From: Undibacterium sp. YM2
GTDB lineage: Bacteria; Pseudomonadota; Gammaproteobacteria; Burkholderiales; Burkholderiaceae_D
Length of the DNA: 64,000 nt
Direction of reading: 5' to 3'
NCBI RefSeq assembly: GCF_009937975.1
Contig: NZ_AP018441.1
Coordinates: 3,100,001 to 3,164,000, forward strand
Below are positions 54,691 to 62,481 of this stretch, in pieces (position 1 is the stretch's first letter; every line of letters starts with the position of its first letter). The position numbers were made by a program, and so were the translations under genes. The notes beneath the pieces were generated by a model. It had not been told where the DNA came from. It searched no databases and saw nothing but the letters and a program-made list of their open reading frames with translations.

Positions 54691-54768
54691 GTGTGCATCA
54701 ACATATAAACAGCGGTCCACTGGCAACATATTTATCAGTTAATCAGTGAAATATAGAAAGCATAAACT

Positions 54769-56076
54769 TTGCCTGCTCATGAAGTCGCCCTGAAAACTGC
54801 ATTCCTGTACTGGCTCAAGCTGGGATTCATCAGTTTTGGCGGACCAGCGGGGCAAATTGCGCTAATGCATGCAGAACTTGTGGAAAAGCGTCGCTGGATA
54901 TCCGAAGCACGTTTTTTACATGCCTTGAATTACTGCATGCTCTTACCCGGGCCTGAGGCGACGCAACTTGCCATTTACATAGGCTGGCTCATGCACAAGA
55001 CCAGGGGTGGCATCATGGCTGGCCTGCTATTTGTCTTGCCCGGACTTCTGATATTAACCCTGCTGTCCTGGATATACATGGCTGCAGGTGACAATACTGC
55101 AGTTCAAGCAATCATGAGCGGCATCAAACCTGCGGTAGTCGCGATTGTTCTGGCTGCGGCCTGGCGCATCGCGCAACGCACCCTGAAGAGCAGTGTATTG
55201 ATTGCGGTCGCCATGGCCGCCTTTGTTGCAATCGCCTTGTTACATCTCCCCTTCCCTCTCGTGATCGTGGCAGCCGCATGTATCGGCCTGATATTTCGCA
55301 AACACTGCAATCCCGTAAAATCACCCTCAGATCACACCACACATCAGCATCTGCCCGCCATCATTGATGACAACACGCCCACACCCGTGCACGCCCGCTT
55401 TTCCTGGTTAAAACTCTTCATCACCTTAAGCCTGGGGATGCTGCTAGCTATCGCAGTGTGGCTGTTGCTGGCATTCAGTTTTGGCCTGCCCCACCCCTTG
55501 ACTGATATGGCCAGTTTTTTTACCAAGGCAGCCATGCTCAGTTTTGGCGGTGCCTATGCGGTACTACCGTATATGGTGCAGGCAGCAGTTGAGCAATATC
55601 ACTGGTTGAGCACCGCACAAATGATGGATGGCCTGGCTCTGGGTGAGACCACACCAGGCCCCTTGATCATGATCGTGGCTTTTGTCGGTTTTATTGGCGG
55701 CTGGAACCAGGCATTTTTAGGAGGAGATCATCTATTATTGGCGGCGAGCCTGGCAGCTGGCGTTGCCTGTTTTTTTACTTTCCTGCCTTCTTTTATTTTC
55801 ATTCTGGCAGGTGGCCCACTGGTTGAATCCAGCCGGAATAATTTACATTTGAATGCGCCTCTAAATGCCATTTCAGCAGCAGTAGTTGGCGTCATAGCCA
55901 GCCTGGCCTGGTTATTTGCCAGCCATGTCTTTTTCAAAGATGCGGCAAGCCTGGATATACAAGCCATCATACTCACTGCCCTTGCCAGTATTGCAGTTTT
56001 CAAATTCAAGCTATCAACTGTCAAACTGCTGGCCGCCTGTTCCTGCGCGGGATATATCTTGTTTTTGTTGGCTTAA
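54769..56076 (+). CDS. chrA: Chromate transport protein ChrA family
   Basis: A 435-residue inner-membrane protein with two homologous CHR halves. The first has ISFGGPAGQIALMHAE, NYCMLLPGPEATQLAIYIG; the second has MLSFGGAYAVLPYMVQ and LALGETTPGPLIMIVAFVGF. ChrA-type proteins export chromate in several bacteria, though many homologues have no proven substrate. The start is TTG at 54769: a stop lies two codons upstream, so nothing earlier is possible. No chrB regulator is adjacent. Downstream are the molybdenum cofactor genes, separated by 84 bp. Confidence 0.9.
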   Translation: MPAHEVALKTAFLYWLKLGFISFGGPAGQIALMHAELVEKRRWISEARFLHALNYCMLLPGPEATQLAIYIGWLMHKTRGGIMAGLLFVLPGLLILTLLSWIYMAAGDNTAVQAIMSGIKPAVVAIVLAAAWRIAQRTLKSSVLIAVAMAAFVAIALLHLPFPLVIVAAACIGLIFRKHCNPVKSPSDHTTHQHLPAIIDDNTPTPVHARFSWLKLFITLSLGMLLAIAVWLLLAFSFGLPHPLTDMASFFTKAAMLSFGGAYAVLPYMVQAAVEQYHWLSTAQMMDGLALGETTPGPLIMIVAFVGFIGGWNQAFLGGDHLLLAASLAAGVACFFTFLPSFIFILAGGPLVESSRNNLHLNAPLNAISAAVVGVIASLAWLFASHVFFKDAASLDIQAIILTALASIAVFKFKLSTVKLLAACSCAGYILFLLA

Positions 56077-56160
56077 ATTTAATAAAATTCCGCGCGGTCA
56101 CATGAGATTCCAAGTCGTGCTATTGTTCTTTATTAAGTACAAAATTTACCTGCGCCAGCC

Positions 56161-57288
56161 ATGACGGAAAAATTTATTCCGCTATCAGCACTAACACGCT
56201 TCCGCCCTGCATTGTCTGTTCCAGAAGTATTAACAACACCCGATGGTCAATTGCAGGATGCCTTGTCACGCCCCTTGCATGACCTGCGCATTTCCGTCAC
56301 AGACCGCTGCAATTTCCGCTGTGTTTACTGCATGCCCAAAGAGGTCTTTGATAAAGACTACCAATACCTGCCTCATAAATCCCTGCTGAGTTTTGAAGAA
56401 ATTACCCGTGTCGCCAGCATATTTGTTGCACACGGCGTCAGGAAAATACGCCTGACCGGTGGCGAACCCTTATTGCGCAAACATCTGGAACGCCTCATAG
56501 AAATGCTGGCCAGGCTACGCACTGTCGATGACAAGCCGCTTGATCTGACACTGACAACCAATGGCTCATTGCTGGCACGCAAGGCACAAAGCCTGAAAGA
56601 TGCAGGTCTGACGCGGGTGACCGTGTCACTGGACGCATTGGACAATGCCATTTTCCAGCGCATGAATGACGTCGATTTTTCCGTTAATGAAGTGCTGGAA
56701 GGCATAGCCGCAGCAGAAGCCGCCGGTCTGGGACCTGTGAAGGTCAATATGGTCGTCAAGGCAGGCTTGAATGACCATGAAATCGTGCCCATGGCCCGCT
56801 ATTTCAGAGACACGCCACATATCCTCAGGTTCATAGAGTATATGGACGTAGGAGCATCCAACGGCTGGAAACTCGATGAAGTCATCCCTTCCTCGCAAGT
56901 CGTGCAACGCATACAGGATGCCGGTATGCCCTTGCTTGCCCTGGATGCCAACTATGCAGGTGAAACAGCCACACGCTGGCGTCATGCAAAAAGTCAGGAT
57001 GGTCAGGGGGAACTGGGATTCATTTCCAGCGTAACCGGGGCTTTTTGCCGCGACTGCAGCAGGGCCAGGCTCTCAACTGAAGGCAAGCTTTACACCTGCC
57101 TGTTTGCCAGCCACGGACATGATTTGCGCAGCCTGTTGCGCGATCCTCAGCAACTCCCGGACCTGGCAATTGCGAATGTCATTGCCCATATCTGGCAACA
57201 ACGCACTGACCGCTACTCCGAATTGCGCAGCCAGAATACTGCTGGCCAACAACGAAAGAAGATAGAAATGTCTTACATAGGCGGCTGA
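56161..57288 (+). CDS. moaA: GTP 3',8-cyclase MoaA
   Basis: First step of molybdenum cofactor synthesis. A radical SAM enzyme of 375 residues with the cluster-binding Cys50, Cys54, Cys57 in CNFRCVYC. A second Fe-S cluster is bound by Cys residues in [13 protein letters not shown] and TCLF near the C-terminus. [10 protein letters not shown] is the SAM-binding GGE motif. It ends with the usual SYIGG. The N-terminal extension of about 35 residues is not conserved. It begins the moaA-mobA-moeA group; MoaC, MoaD and MoaE are not in this window. Confidence 0.96.
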   Translation: MTEKFIPLSALTRFRPALSVPEVLTTPDGQLQDALSRPLHDLRISVTDRCNFRCVYCMPKEVFDKDYQYLPHKSLLSFEEITRVASIFVAHGVRKIRLTGGEPLLRKHLERLIEMLARLRTVDDKPLDLTLTTNGSLLARKAQSLKDAGLTRVTVSLDALDNAIFQRMNDVDFSVNEVLEGIAAAEAAGLGPVKVNMVVKAGLNDHEIVPMARYFRDTPHILRFIEYMDVGASNGWKLDEVIPSSQVVQRIQDAGMPLLALDANYAGETATRWRHAKSQDGQGELGFISSVTGAFCRDCSRARLSTEGKLYTCLFASHGHDLRSLLRDPQQLPDLAIANVIAHIWQQRTDRYSELRSQNTAGQQRKKIEMSYIGG

Positions 57289-57319
57289 TAACAGTATCAT
57301 AAGTACTTTAGATGCCAGC

Positions 57320-57955
57320 ATGTCGATTTTCGTGTCAAATTCTAGCCTCCCCCTGGACAGAAAACTCATCACCGGCCTGGTACTGGCAGGTGGCCGCGGC
57401 ACGCGCATGGGTGAAGTAGATAAAGGCCTGCAATGCCTGCACGACAAACCCATGGCCGCGCATGTCACTCAAAGACTGGCCGCACAAACGGCAACTGTCA
57501 TGATCAGTGCCAACCAGAATCCTGACATTTATAAGGAATTTGGTTTCCCAGTCCATGCTGATTATATGCAAGGTTTTGCTGGTCCACTGGCAGGAATACA
57601 GACTGGCCTGCTACATTGCACAACACCCTATTTGCTTTGCGCCCCCTGCGATTCGCCATTTTTGCCAGCCGATCTGGCTGAACGCCTGTCGTCTGCATTG
57701 CTACAGCACAATGCAGACCTCGCCGTAGCCACGACTTTGGAAAACCACGACGGTATTCTGCAAAAACAAATTCATCCTGTTTTTGCGCTCATGAAAACCA
57801 GTGTACTGCCCAGATTGACAGCTTATCTTGAGAATGGCGGACGCAAAATGCAGGCCTGGCATGCCTGCCTGCGAATAAGCGAAGTCTTGTTTGAAGACAA
57901 GGCAGCATTCAGGAATATCAATACACTGGAAGAATTACGGGAACTTGAAAACTGA
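57320..57955 (+). CDS. mobA: Molybdenum cofactor guanylyltransferase MobA
   Basis: Adds GMP to molybdopterin to make bis-MGD-type cofactors for DMSO reductase-family enzymes. A 211-residue nucleotidyltransferase with LVLAGGRGTRMGEVDKGLQ (GTP binding), PCDSPFLPADL and the AGPLAGIQTGL motif. It follows moaA by 31 bp and ends one base before the moeA ATG. Length is normal. Confidence 0.95.
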   Translation: MSIFVSNSSLPLDRKLITGLVLAGGRGTRMGEVDKGLQCLHDKPMAAHVTQRLAAQTATVMISANQNPDIYKEFGFPVHADYMQGFAGPLAGIQTGLLHCTTPYLLCAPCDSPFLPADLAERLSSALLQHNADLAVATTLENHDGILQKQIHPVFALMKTSVLPRLTAYLENGGRKMQAWHACLRISEVLFEDKAAFRNINTLEELRELEN

Positions 57956-57956
57956 T

Positions 57957-59258
57957 ATGAATACCGCCCCAGGCTCCGCCAGCACGCTCCAAGACATCAC
58001 CGGATGCATGTCTGATTACAATCCCAATGCCCTTACAGTCCAACAGGCGCAAGATATCATGCGTGCCTATGTCCAGCCCGTCTGCGGAATGGAAAAACTC
58101 ACCGTACGACAGGCCTTGGGGCATGTACTGGCTATTGACATCATTTCCCCCATTAACGTGCCAGCCCACGACAACTCAGCCATGGATGGCTATGCCTTAC
58201 GGGGCGAAGATATAACAGACAGCGAAGAACTGAAACTGAAGGTCACAGCTACTGTCCTGGCAGGCGCAGAGTTTACCAGTACAGTCGAGCCCGGAGAATG
58301 TGTGCGCATCATGACAGGCGCACTCATGCCTGCGGCTTGCGATACGGTAGTCCCGCAGGAATTCACGACAAAAATCAGCGATGAAGAAATCAGAATAAGC
58401 GCAGGCAGTTTGCGCGCAGGCGACAATCGCCGCCTCAAAGGTGAAGATCTGGCCATGGGCACAATCGCCCTGCATAAAGGCAAGATACTGACACCAGCCG
58501 ACCTTGGACTGCTTGCCTCTCTGGGCATCCCCGAAGTCAGCGTCCAGAGACGATTGCGGGTGGCTATTTTTTCTACTGGTGATGAATTGCGCTCTTTGGG
58601 CGAAACACTGGAAAGCGGTTGTGTGTATGACAGTAATCGCTACACCCTGTATGGCATGCTGGTGCGCATGGGTTGTGAGGTGCTGGATATGGGCGTGGTT
58701 CAGGATAATCCCGACGCACTTGAAGCAGCGATGCGCAGTGCCTGTGAAAATGCCGATGCCATCATCACTTCAGGAGGCGTCTCTGTTGGCGATGCTGACC
58801 ATACCCGCCAGTTGATGAACAGGCTGGGCGAAGTTGCCTTCTGGAGCATCGCCATGCGACCTGGCCGCCCCATGGCTTTTGGCAAAATCGCGTCGGCAGG
58901 CAAAACTGCCTACCTGTTTGGCCTGCCGGGTAACCCGGTTGCCGTCATGGTTTCTTTTTATTTTTTTGCGCGCCAGGCTTTGCAGCAAATGGGCGGAGCA
59001 GAAATAACACCCTTACCCATGTTCAGCGTCAAATCGAATGCAGATATACGCAAACGGCCAGGGCGCACAGAATACCAGCGCGGCATATTATCCATACGTG
59101 AGGATGGCGAGCTCGGTGTCAGCATTACCGGCTCACAGGGCTCCGGCATTTTGCGCTCCATGTCAGAAGCCAATTGCATGATTATCCTGCATCATGAGCA
59201 AGGCAATATAGCTGCTGGCGAAAAGCTCAGCGTGCTGCCATTTGCAGGTCTTATCTAA
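57957..59258 (+). CDS. moeA: Molybdopterin molybdenumtransferase MoeA
   Basis: Inserts molybdate into adenylylated molybdopterin. A 433-residue protein with the three usual domains. Motifs seen are DNSAMDGYAL, EDLAMG, ISTGDELRSLGE-like FSTGDELRSLG, TSGGVSVGDADH and GLPGNPVAVMVSFYFFAR. The ATG at 57957, one base after the mobA stop, is chosen over an earlier overlapping start; a further in-frame ATG at about 58008 may be the natural one. C-terminal domain IV runs to PFAGLI. It closes the moaA-mobA-moeA group. Confidence 0.95.
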   Translation: MNTAPGSASTLQDITGCMSDYNPNALTVQQAQDIMRAYVQPVCGMEKLTVRQALGHVLAIDIISPINVPAHDNSAMDGYALRGEDITDSEELKLKVTATVLAGAEFTSTVEPGECVRIMTGALMPAACDTVVPQEFTTKISDEEIRISAGSLRAGDNRRLKGEDLAMGTIALHKGKILTPADLGLLASLGIPEVSVQRRLRVAIFSTGDELRSLGETLESGCVYDSNRYTLYGMLVRMGCEVLDMGVVQDNPDALEAAMRSACENADAIITSGGVSVGDADHTRQLMNRLGEVAFWSIAMRPGRPMAFGKIASAGKTAYLFGLPGNPVAVMVSFYFFARQALQQMGGAEITPLPMFSVKSNADIRKRPGRTEYQRGILSIREDGELGVSITGSQGSGILRSMSEANCMIILHHEQGNIAAGEKLSVLPFAGLI

Positions 59259-59365
59259 AAGATACAGTCACAATTGTATAGAAATCGTAACAGCTTACGG
59301 CTTGACGATAAAAATAGGGATAAGCAAAGTAAAATACTGCCATTTACTTACTTTTGGAGAACAGT

Positions 59366-60208
59366 TTGAAAGCGACATCATGGCTCTTGGGTGCCTGTGC
59401 ATCTATCGTATTACTTAGCGGCTGCGGCGGGTCCAAGTCAGACACGGCTGCCGTTATTCCATCCGTGACAAAAGTCACAACGGATCAGGTCGTCTACCGC
59501 AAGGTGACCAATTTCACGATTACCGGCCAAAATCTGGACAAGGGCTATAACGCCAGCATCCCCGCCTGTCTGACTATTACAGAATTGCCAGGTGGCACGG
59601 CTACCCAGCGTGTATTGTCCTGCAAACTGGTTGGCGTTGGCTCAACGACTTACTCCATTACAGCGGCAAATGGCACGACTCTTTTCTCCGGCCTGGTCAA
59701 CCTGACGCTGCCAGCACAACCACAAGTCACGATGACAACCAGCATGGGCACGATAGTCATCGAGCTCAATCCTGGCAGAGCACCTATTACTGTCGATAAT
59801 TTCCTGAACTATGTGGAAAATGGATTTTATGTAAATAAAATATTCCATCGCGTCATCAAGAGCGCTATCGTCCAGGGTGGTGGCTTCACGTCTGATTTGC
59901 AACAACCGACAACACTGCCAGCCATCAAACTGGAAACGCCAAATGGTTTGAGCAACCTGCGCGGCACCATCGCCATGGCACGCACCTCAGACCCTAACTC
60001 TGCTACAGCCCAGTTCTACCTGAATGCCGCTGACAATACCGGTTTTGATGGCCTGACTGCTGGCACAGGTTATGCCGTATTTGGCAAGATTGTGACTGGA
60101 CTGGATATCATGGACAAAATCAATGTCGTGCCAACTACAACAGCTGGTGGCATGTCTGATGTACCTGTATCACCAGTCTTCATTAATTCGATGGTACAAA
60201 CACAATAA
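59366..60208 (+). CDS. Cyclophilin-type peptidyl-prolyl isomerase lipoprotein with IPT-like N-terminal region
   Basis: A 280-residue exported protein. The signal ends in the lipobox LLSGC, so it is probably lipidated. Residues about 30-125 form a beta-rich region (VTNFTITGQNLDKGY; ITAANGTTLFSGLVNL) resembling IPT/TIG or Ig-like folds. The cyclophilin domain (about 130-275) has KIFHRVIKSAIVQGGGF, MARTSDPNSATAQFYLN and GYAVFGKIVTGL. The start is TTG at 59366, with GGAG six bases upstream; an earlier TTG at 59354 lies inside that site. This is the third cyclophilin in the window. The function of the N-terminal domain is unknown. Confidence 0.85.
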   Translation: MKATSWLLGACASIVLLSGCGGSKSDTAAVIPSVTKVTTDQVVYRKVTNFTITGQNLDKGYNASIPACLTITELPGGTATQRVLSCKLVGVGSTTYSITAANGTTLFSGLVNLTLPAQPQVTMTTSMGTIVIELNPGRAPITVDNFLNYVENGFYVNKIFHRVIKSAIVQGGGFTSDLQQPTTLPAIKLETPNGLSNLRGTIAMARTSDPNSATAQFYLNAADNTGFDGLTAGTGYAVFGKIVTGLDIMDKINVVPTTTAGGMSDVPVSPVFINSMVQTQ

Positions 60209-60249
60209 CATGCTATGCTGCATTCAGCAGCGCTCATGAACTTTGTAAA

Positions 60250-60281
60250 AAACAGGAGCCTCGTGCTCCTGTTTCACTTTT
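60250..60281 (+). terminator. Rho-independent terminator of the cyclophilin lipoprotein
   Basis: AAACAGGAGC (60250-60259) pairs with GCTCCTGTTT (60265-60274), 5-nt loop, followed by CACTTTTTG. Strong stem, interrupted T tract. Confidence 0.75.
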
Positions 60282-60296
60282 TGGGATGGAGTAAAG

Positions 60297-60662
60297 ATGA
60301 AAAAACAATGGCAAGCAATCCTGTTGGCGACCGCGCTGACAACCATGGCTATCGGCAGTGTATCTGCCGCCGACGCATCCAAGAAAGCATCGGCTAGCGC
60401 TGCTGTTGCGGCAACGTCTGCATCTGCGGCGGCATCGGCTTCAGCATCGGCCAAAACCGAACTTCTGGATTTGAACAGCGCGACAAAAAAAGAATTGGCG
60501 ACCCTGCCTAAAATTGGCGATGTACGCTCAGATGCAATTATCAAGGGGCGTCCTTACAAAGGTAAGGATGAATTGCTTAGCAAAAAAATATTAACCGAAG
60601 ATGTTTATAACGGTATAAAAGATATGGTGATCGCCAAACAAAAAACTGCTGAGAAAAAATAA
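60297..60662 (+). CDS. ComEA-like helix-hairpin-helix protein
   Basis: A 121-residue exported protein. Signal peptide about 1-24 (ATALTTMAIGSVSAAD). A low-complexity Ala/Ser segment (about 28-52) follows. A helix-hairpin-helix domain, LDLNSATKKELATLPKIGD, then SDAIIKGRPYKGKDELL, is the ComEA-type DNA-binding fold. ComEA homologues bind incoming DNA in the periplasm, but many betaproteobacterial copies have no shown competence role. No com genes are beside it. It is flanked by terminators or gaps, so likely a single-gene unit. Confidence 0.88.
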   Translation: MKKQWQAILLATALTTMAIGSVSAADASKKASASAAVAATSASAAASASASAKTELLDLNSATKKELATLPKIGDVRSDAIIKGRPYKGKDELLSKKILTEDVYNGIKDMVIAKQKTAEKK

Positions 60663-60782
60663 TCATGTAGCCCCATGCAGTGTCTGTAAAATCTGTTTAC
60701 AGACATTGCATAAATTAGCACTCAATAACACTGAATAGCTTGCCCTTGATCGTGTAGCACTTTGCCGTGACAGTGAGGTTCT

Positions 60783-62033
60783 ATGTCAAGCAGGTTTTTA
60801 CATCTTATTTCATGCATCAGCATGCTCAGCCTGGCAACACAGGTGCATGCTGCAGATGACGACAGCAAGCCATTTACCATCAGCGGTTTTGGCACACTGG
60901 GTGTCGTTCATAGCAACACCCGTAATGTAGATATCGTCCGGGATCTGACGCAGAATGACGGTGTTGGTTACACCAGACAAACTGATTTTGGCATGGACTC
61001 CAATTTTGGCCTCCAGCTCAACAAGAGCGTCAGCGACAATATCGACACAGCCCTGCAAGTTGTCAGCCGTAGATCTGCAAACAAATTCCAGCCTGAAGTC
61101 ACCTGGGCATATGCCCGCTATGTTCCCAACGATAATCTGCAATTGCGTGCAGGCCGCCTTGGATTTGATGTCTATCTGCTGGCTGATTCACGCAATGTAG
61201 GCTATACCTATCAATGGGTAAGACCTCCCATTGATTTCTTTGGCAGCCTGATCATTTCCTATTTCGATGGCGGTGACATGGTGCTTTCTACACCACTCAG
61301 CGGCGGCATATTGCGGGCCAAAGTCTTTGCGGGTGTAGCCAGGGAAAAAACTTCAACAGGGAGCCCGGATGAATTCTTGTCCCTGAACCGTTCGCGCCTG
61401 CTCGGCGGACATCTTGAATACCAGACTTCAAACTGGATATATCGTCTGGGCTACAGCCAGCTTACATTCAAAAATGAATTCCCGCCTTTGCAGCCATTGC
61501 TGGACAACCTGCGTTCACCTTACCTGAACGCGTTTATTCCCAGTGCAGCCGGTCTGGCGAATGAACTATCACTGACTGACAATAAATTCACTTATCTGTC
61601 GGCAGGCATTGCCTATGATGAGGGGCCCTTGCAGGCTCAGCTCATGCTCAATCAACTGAGCTCGGCATCCCTACTCTTCCCCACTAACAGGGCCGCCTAC
61701 CTGACTGTCGGTTATCGCATCGATCAATGGACACCTTATTTTACTTACTCGGCATCAAGGCCCGTTAACAAGAACACTGCCAGCCGCCTGCCGCTGGGCG
61801 TCAGTCCCGATATCGATATGCTCGCAGCAGCCTTCAATGACGCGATCAATAATCAATACAATCGCCAGACGACTTTCTCTCTCGGGGTGCGCTTTGACCT
61901 GACAGAAAAAAGCAATGTGAAATTGCAAGTGGATGACATCAAGACTGATGACTATTTTTTGGTCAGGAATAATCAGCCCGGATGGAATGGCAAAGCCAGG
62001 CTGATCAGCATTGCCTACAATTTCATTTTTTAG
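60783..62033 (+). CDS. Outer membrane beta-barrel porin-like protein
   Basis: A 416-residue protein with a signal peptide about 1-23 (SLATQVHAADD). The rest alternates in short beta strands with many aromatic residues (ISGFGTLGVVHSN; LQLRAGRLGFDVYLL) and ends in IAYNFIF, the C-terminal aromatic typical of BAM substrates. It is a porin-type barrel without strong similarity I can name; the N-terminal GFGTLG motif resembles phosphate- or sugar-selective porins. The gene begins a tight trio with the binding-protein-like gene (5 bp) and the diguanylate cyclase (11 bp). Its substrate is unknown. Confidence 0.8.
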   Translation: MSSRFLHLISCISMLSLATQVHAADDDSKPFTISGFGTLGVVHSNTRNVDIVRDLTQNDGVGYTRQTDFGMDSNFGLQLNKSVSDNIDTALQVVSRRSANKFQPEVTWAYARYVPNDNLQLRAGRLGFDVYLLADSRNVGYTYQWVRPPIDFFGSLIISYFDGGDMVLSTPLSGGILRAKVFAGVAREKTSTGSPDEFLSLNRSRLLGGHLEYQTSNWIYRLGYSQLTFKNEFPPLQPLLDNLRSPYLNAFIPSAAGLANELSLTDNKFTYLSAGIAYDEGPLQAQLMLNQLSSASLLFPTNRAAYLTVGYRIDQWTPYFTYSASRPVNKNTASRLPLGVSPDIDMLAAAFNDAINNQYNRQTTFSLGVRFDLTEKSNVKLQVDDIKTDDYFLVRNNQPGWNGKARLISIAYNFIF

Positions 62034-62038
62034 AGAAA

Positions 62039-62470
62039 ATGATGAAAGCCCTTTGCCATCTTATCTTGTGTCTTGGTTTCTGGGGCTGTTGTCATGCAGC
62101 ACAGGCTGATTTGGTGGTGATTGCCAATCCACAAAGTGGCATAGAAAAATTGAGCAAGGATGAAGTCATCAACCTGTATATGGGCAGAAACCGCAAACTG
62201 GCATCTGGCATGAATGCCATGCCGCTGGACATGACGGCAGCCAATACCGAAAAGGCAAAGTTTTACGCATTACTGGTCAATAAAAACCTGCCTGAAATCA
62301 ATTCTTATTGGGCGAGATTGATGTTTTCTGGCCAGGGCTCGCCGCCCATGCAGGTAGAATCGGCAGATGAGGTAATGGATATCGTCAGCAGCAACAAGGC
62401 TGCCATAGGCTATATAGAACGGAAGAAGCTGGATAAACGGGTCCGAATGATCTATGATCCCACACAATAA
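62039..62470 (+). CDS. Small PstS-like periplasmic binding protein
   Basis: A 143-residue exported protein. Signal peptide about 1-22 (LCLGFWGCCHAAQA). It resembles the N-terminal half of the phosphate ABC binding protein PstS (LVVIANPQSGIEKLSKDEVINLYMG, then NEINSYWARLMFSGQG-like INSYWARLMFSGQGSPP, AAIGYIERKK). It is only about half the usual 320-residue length, so it may be a single-lobe sensor. No transporter genes are adjacent. The ATG at 62039 has only weak upstream purines; 62042 is the alternative. It lies between the porin and the cyclase. Confidence 0.78.
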   Translation: MMKALCHLILCLGFWGCCHAAQADLVVIANPQSGIEKLSKDEVINLYMGRNRKLASGMNAMPLDMTAANTEKAKFYALLVNKNLPEINSYWARLMFSGQGSPPMQVESADEVMDIVSSNKAAIGYIERKKLDKRVRMIYDPTQ

Positions 62471-62481
62471 GTGATTCCTGC

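Noticed and set aside
60224..60544. Minus-strand frame opposite the ComEA-like gene
   Set aside because: It is the antisense of the Ala/Ser-rich repeat and lacks any recognisable domain.
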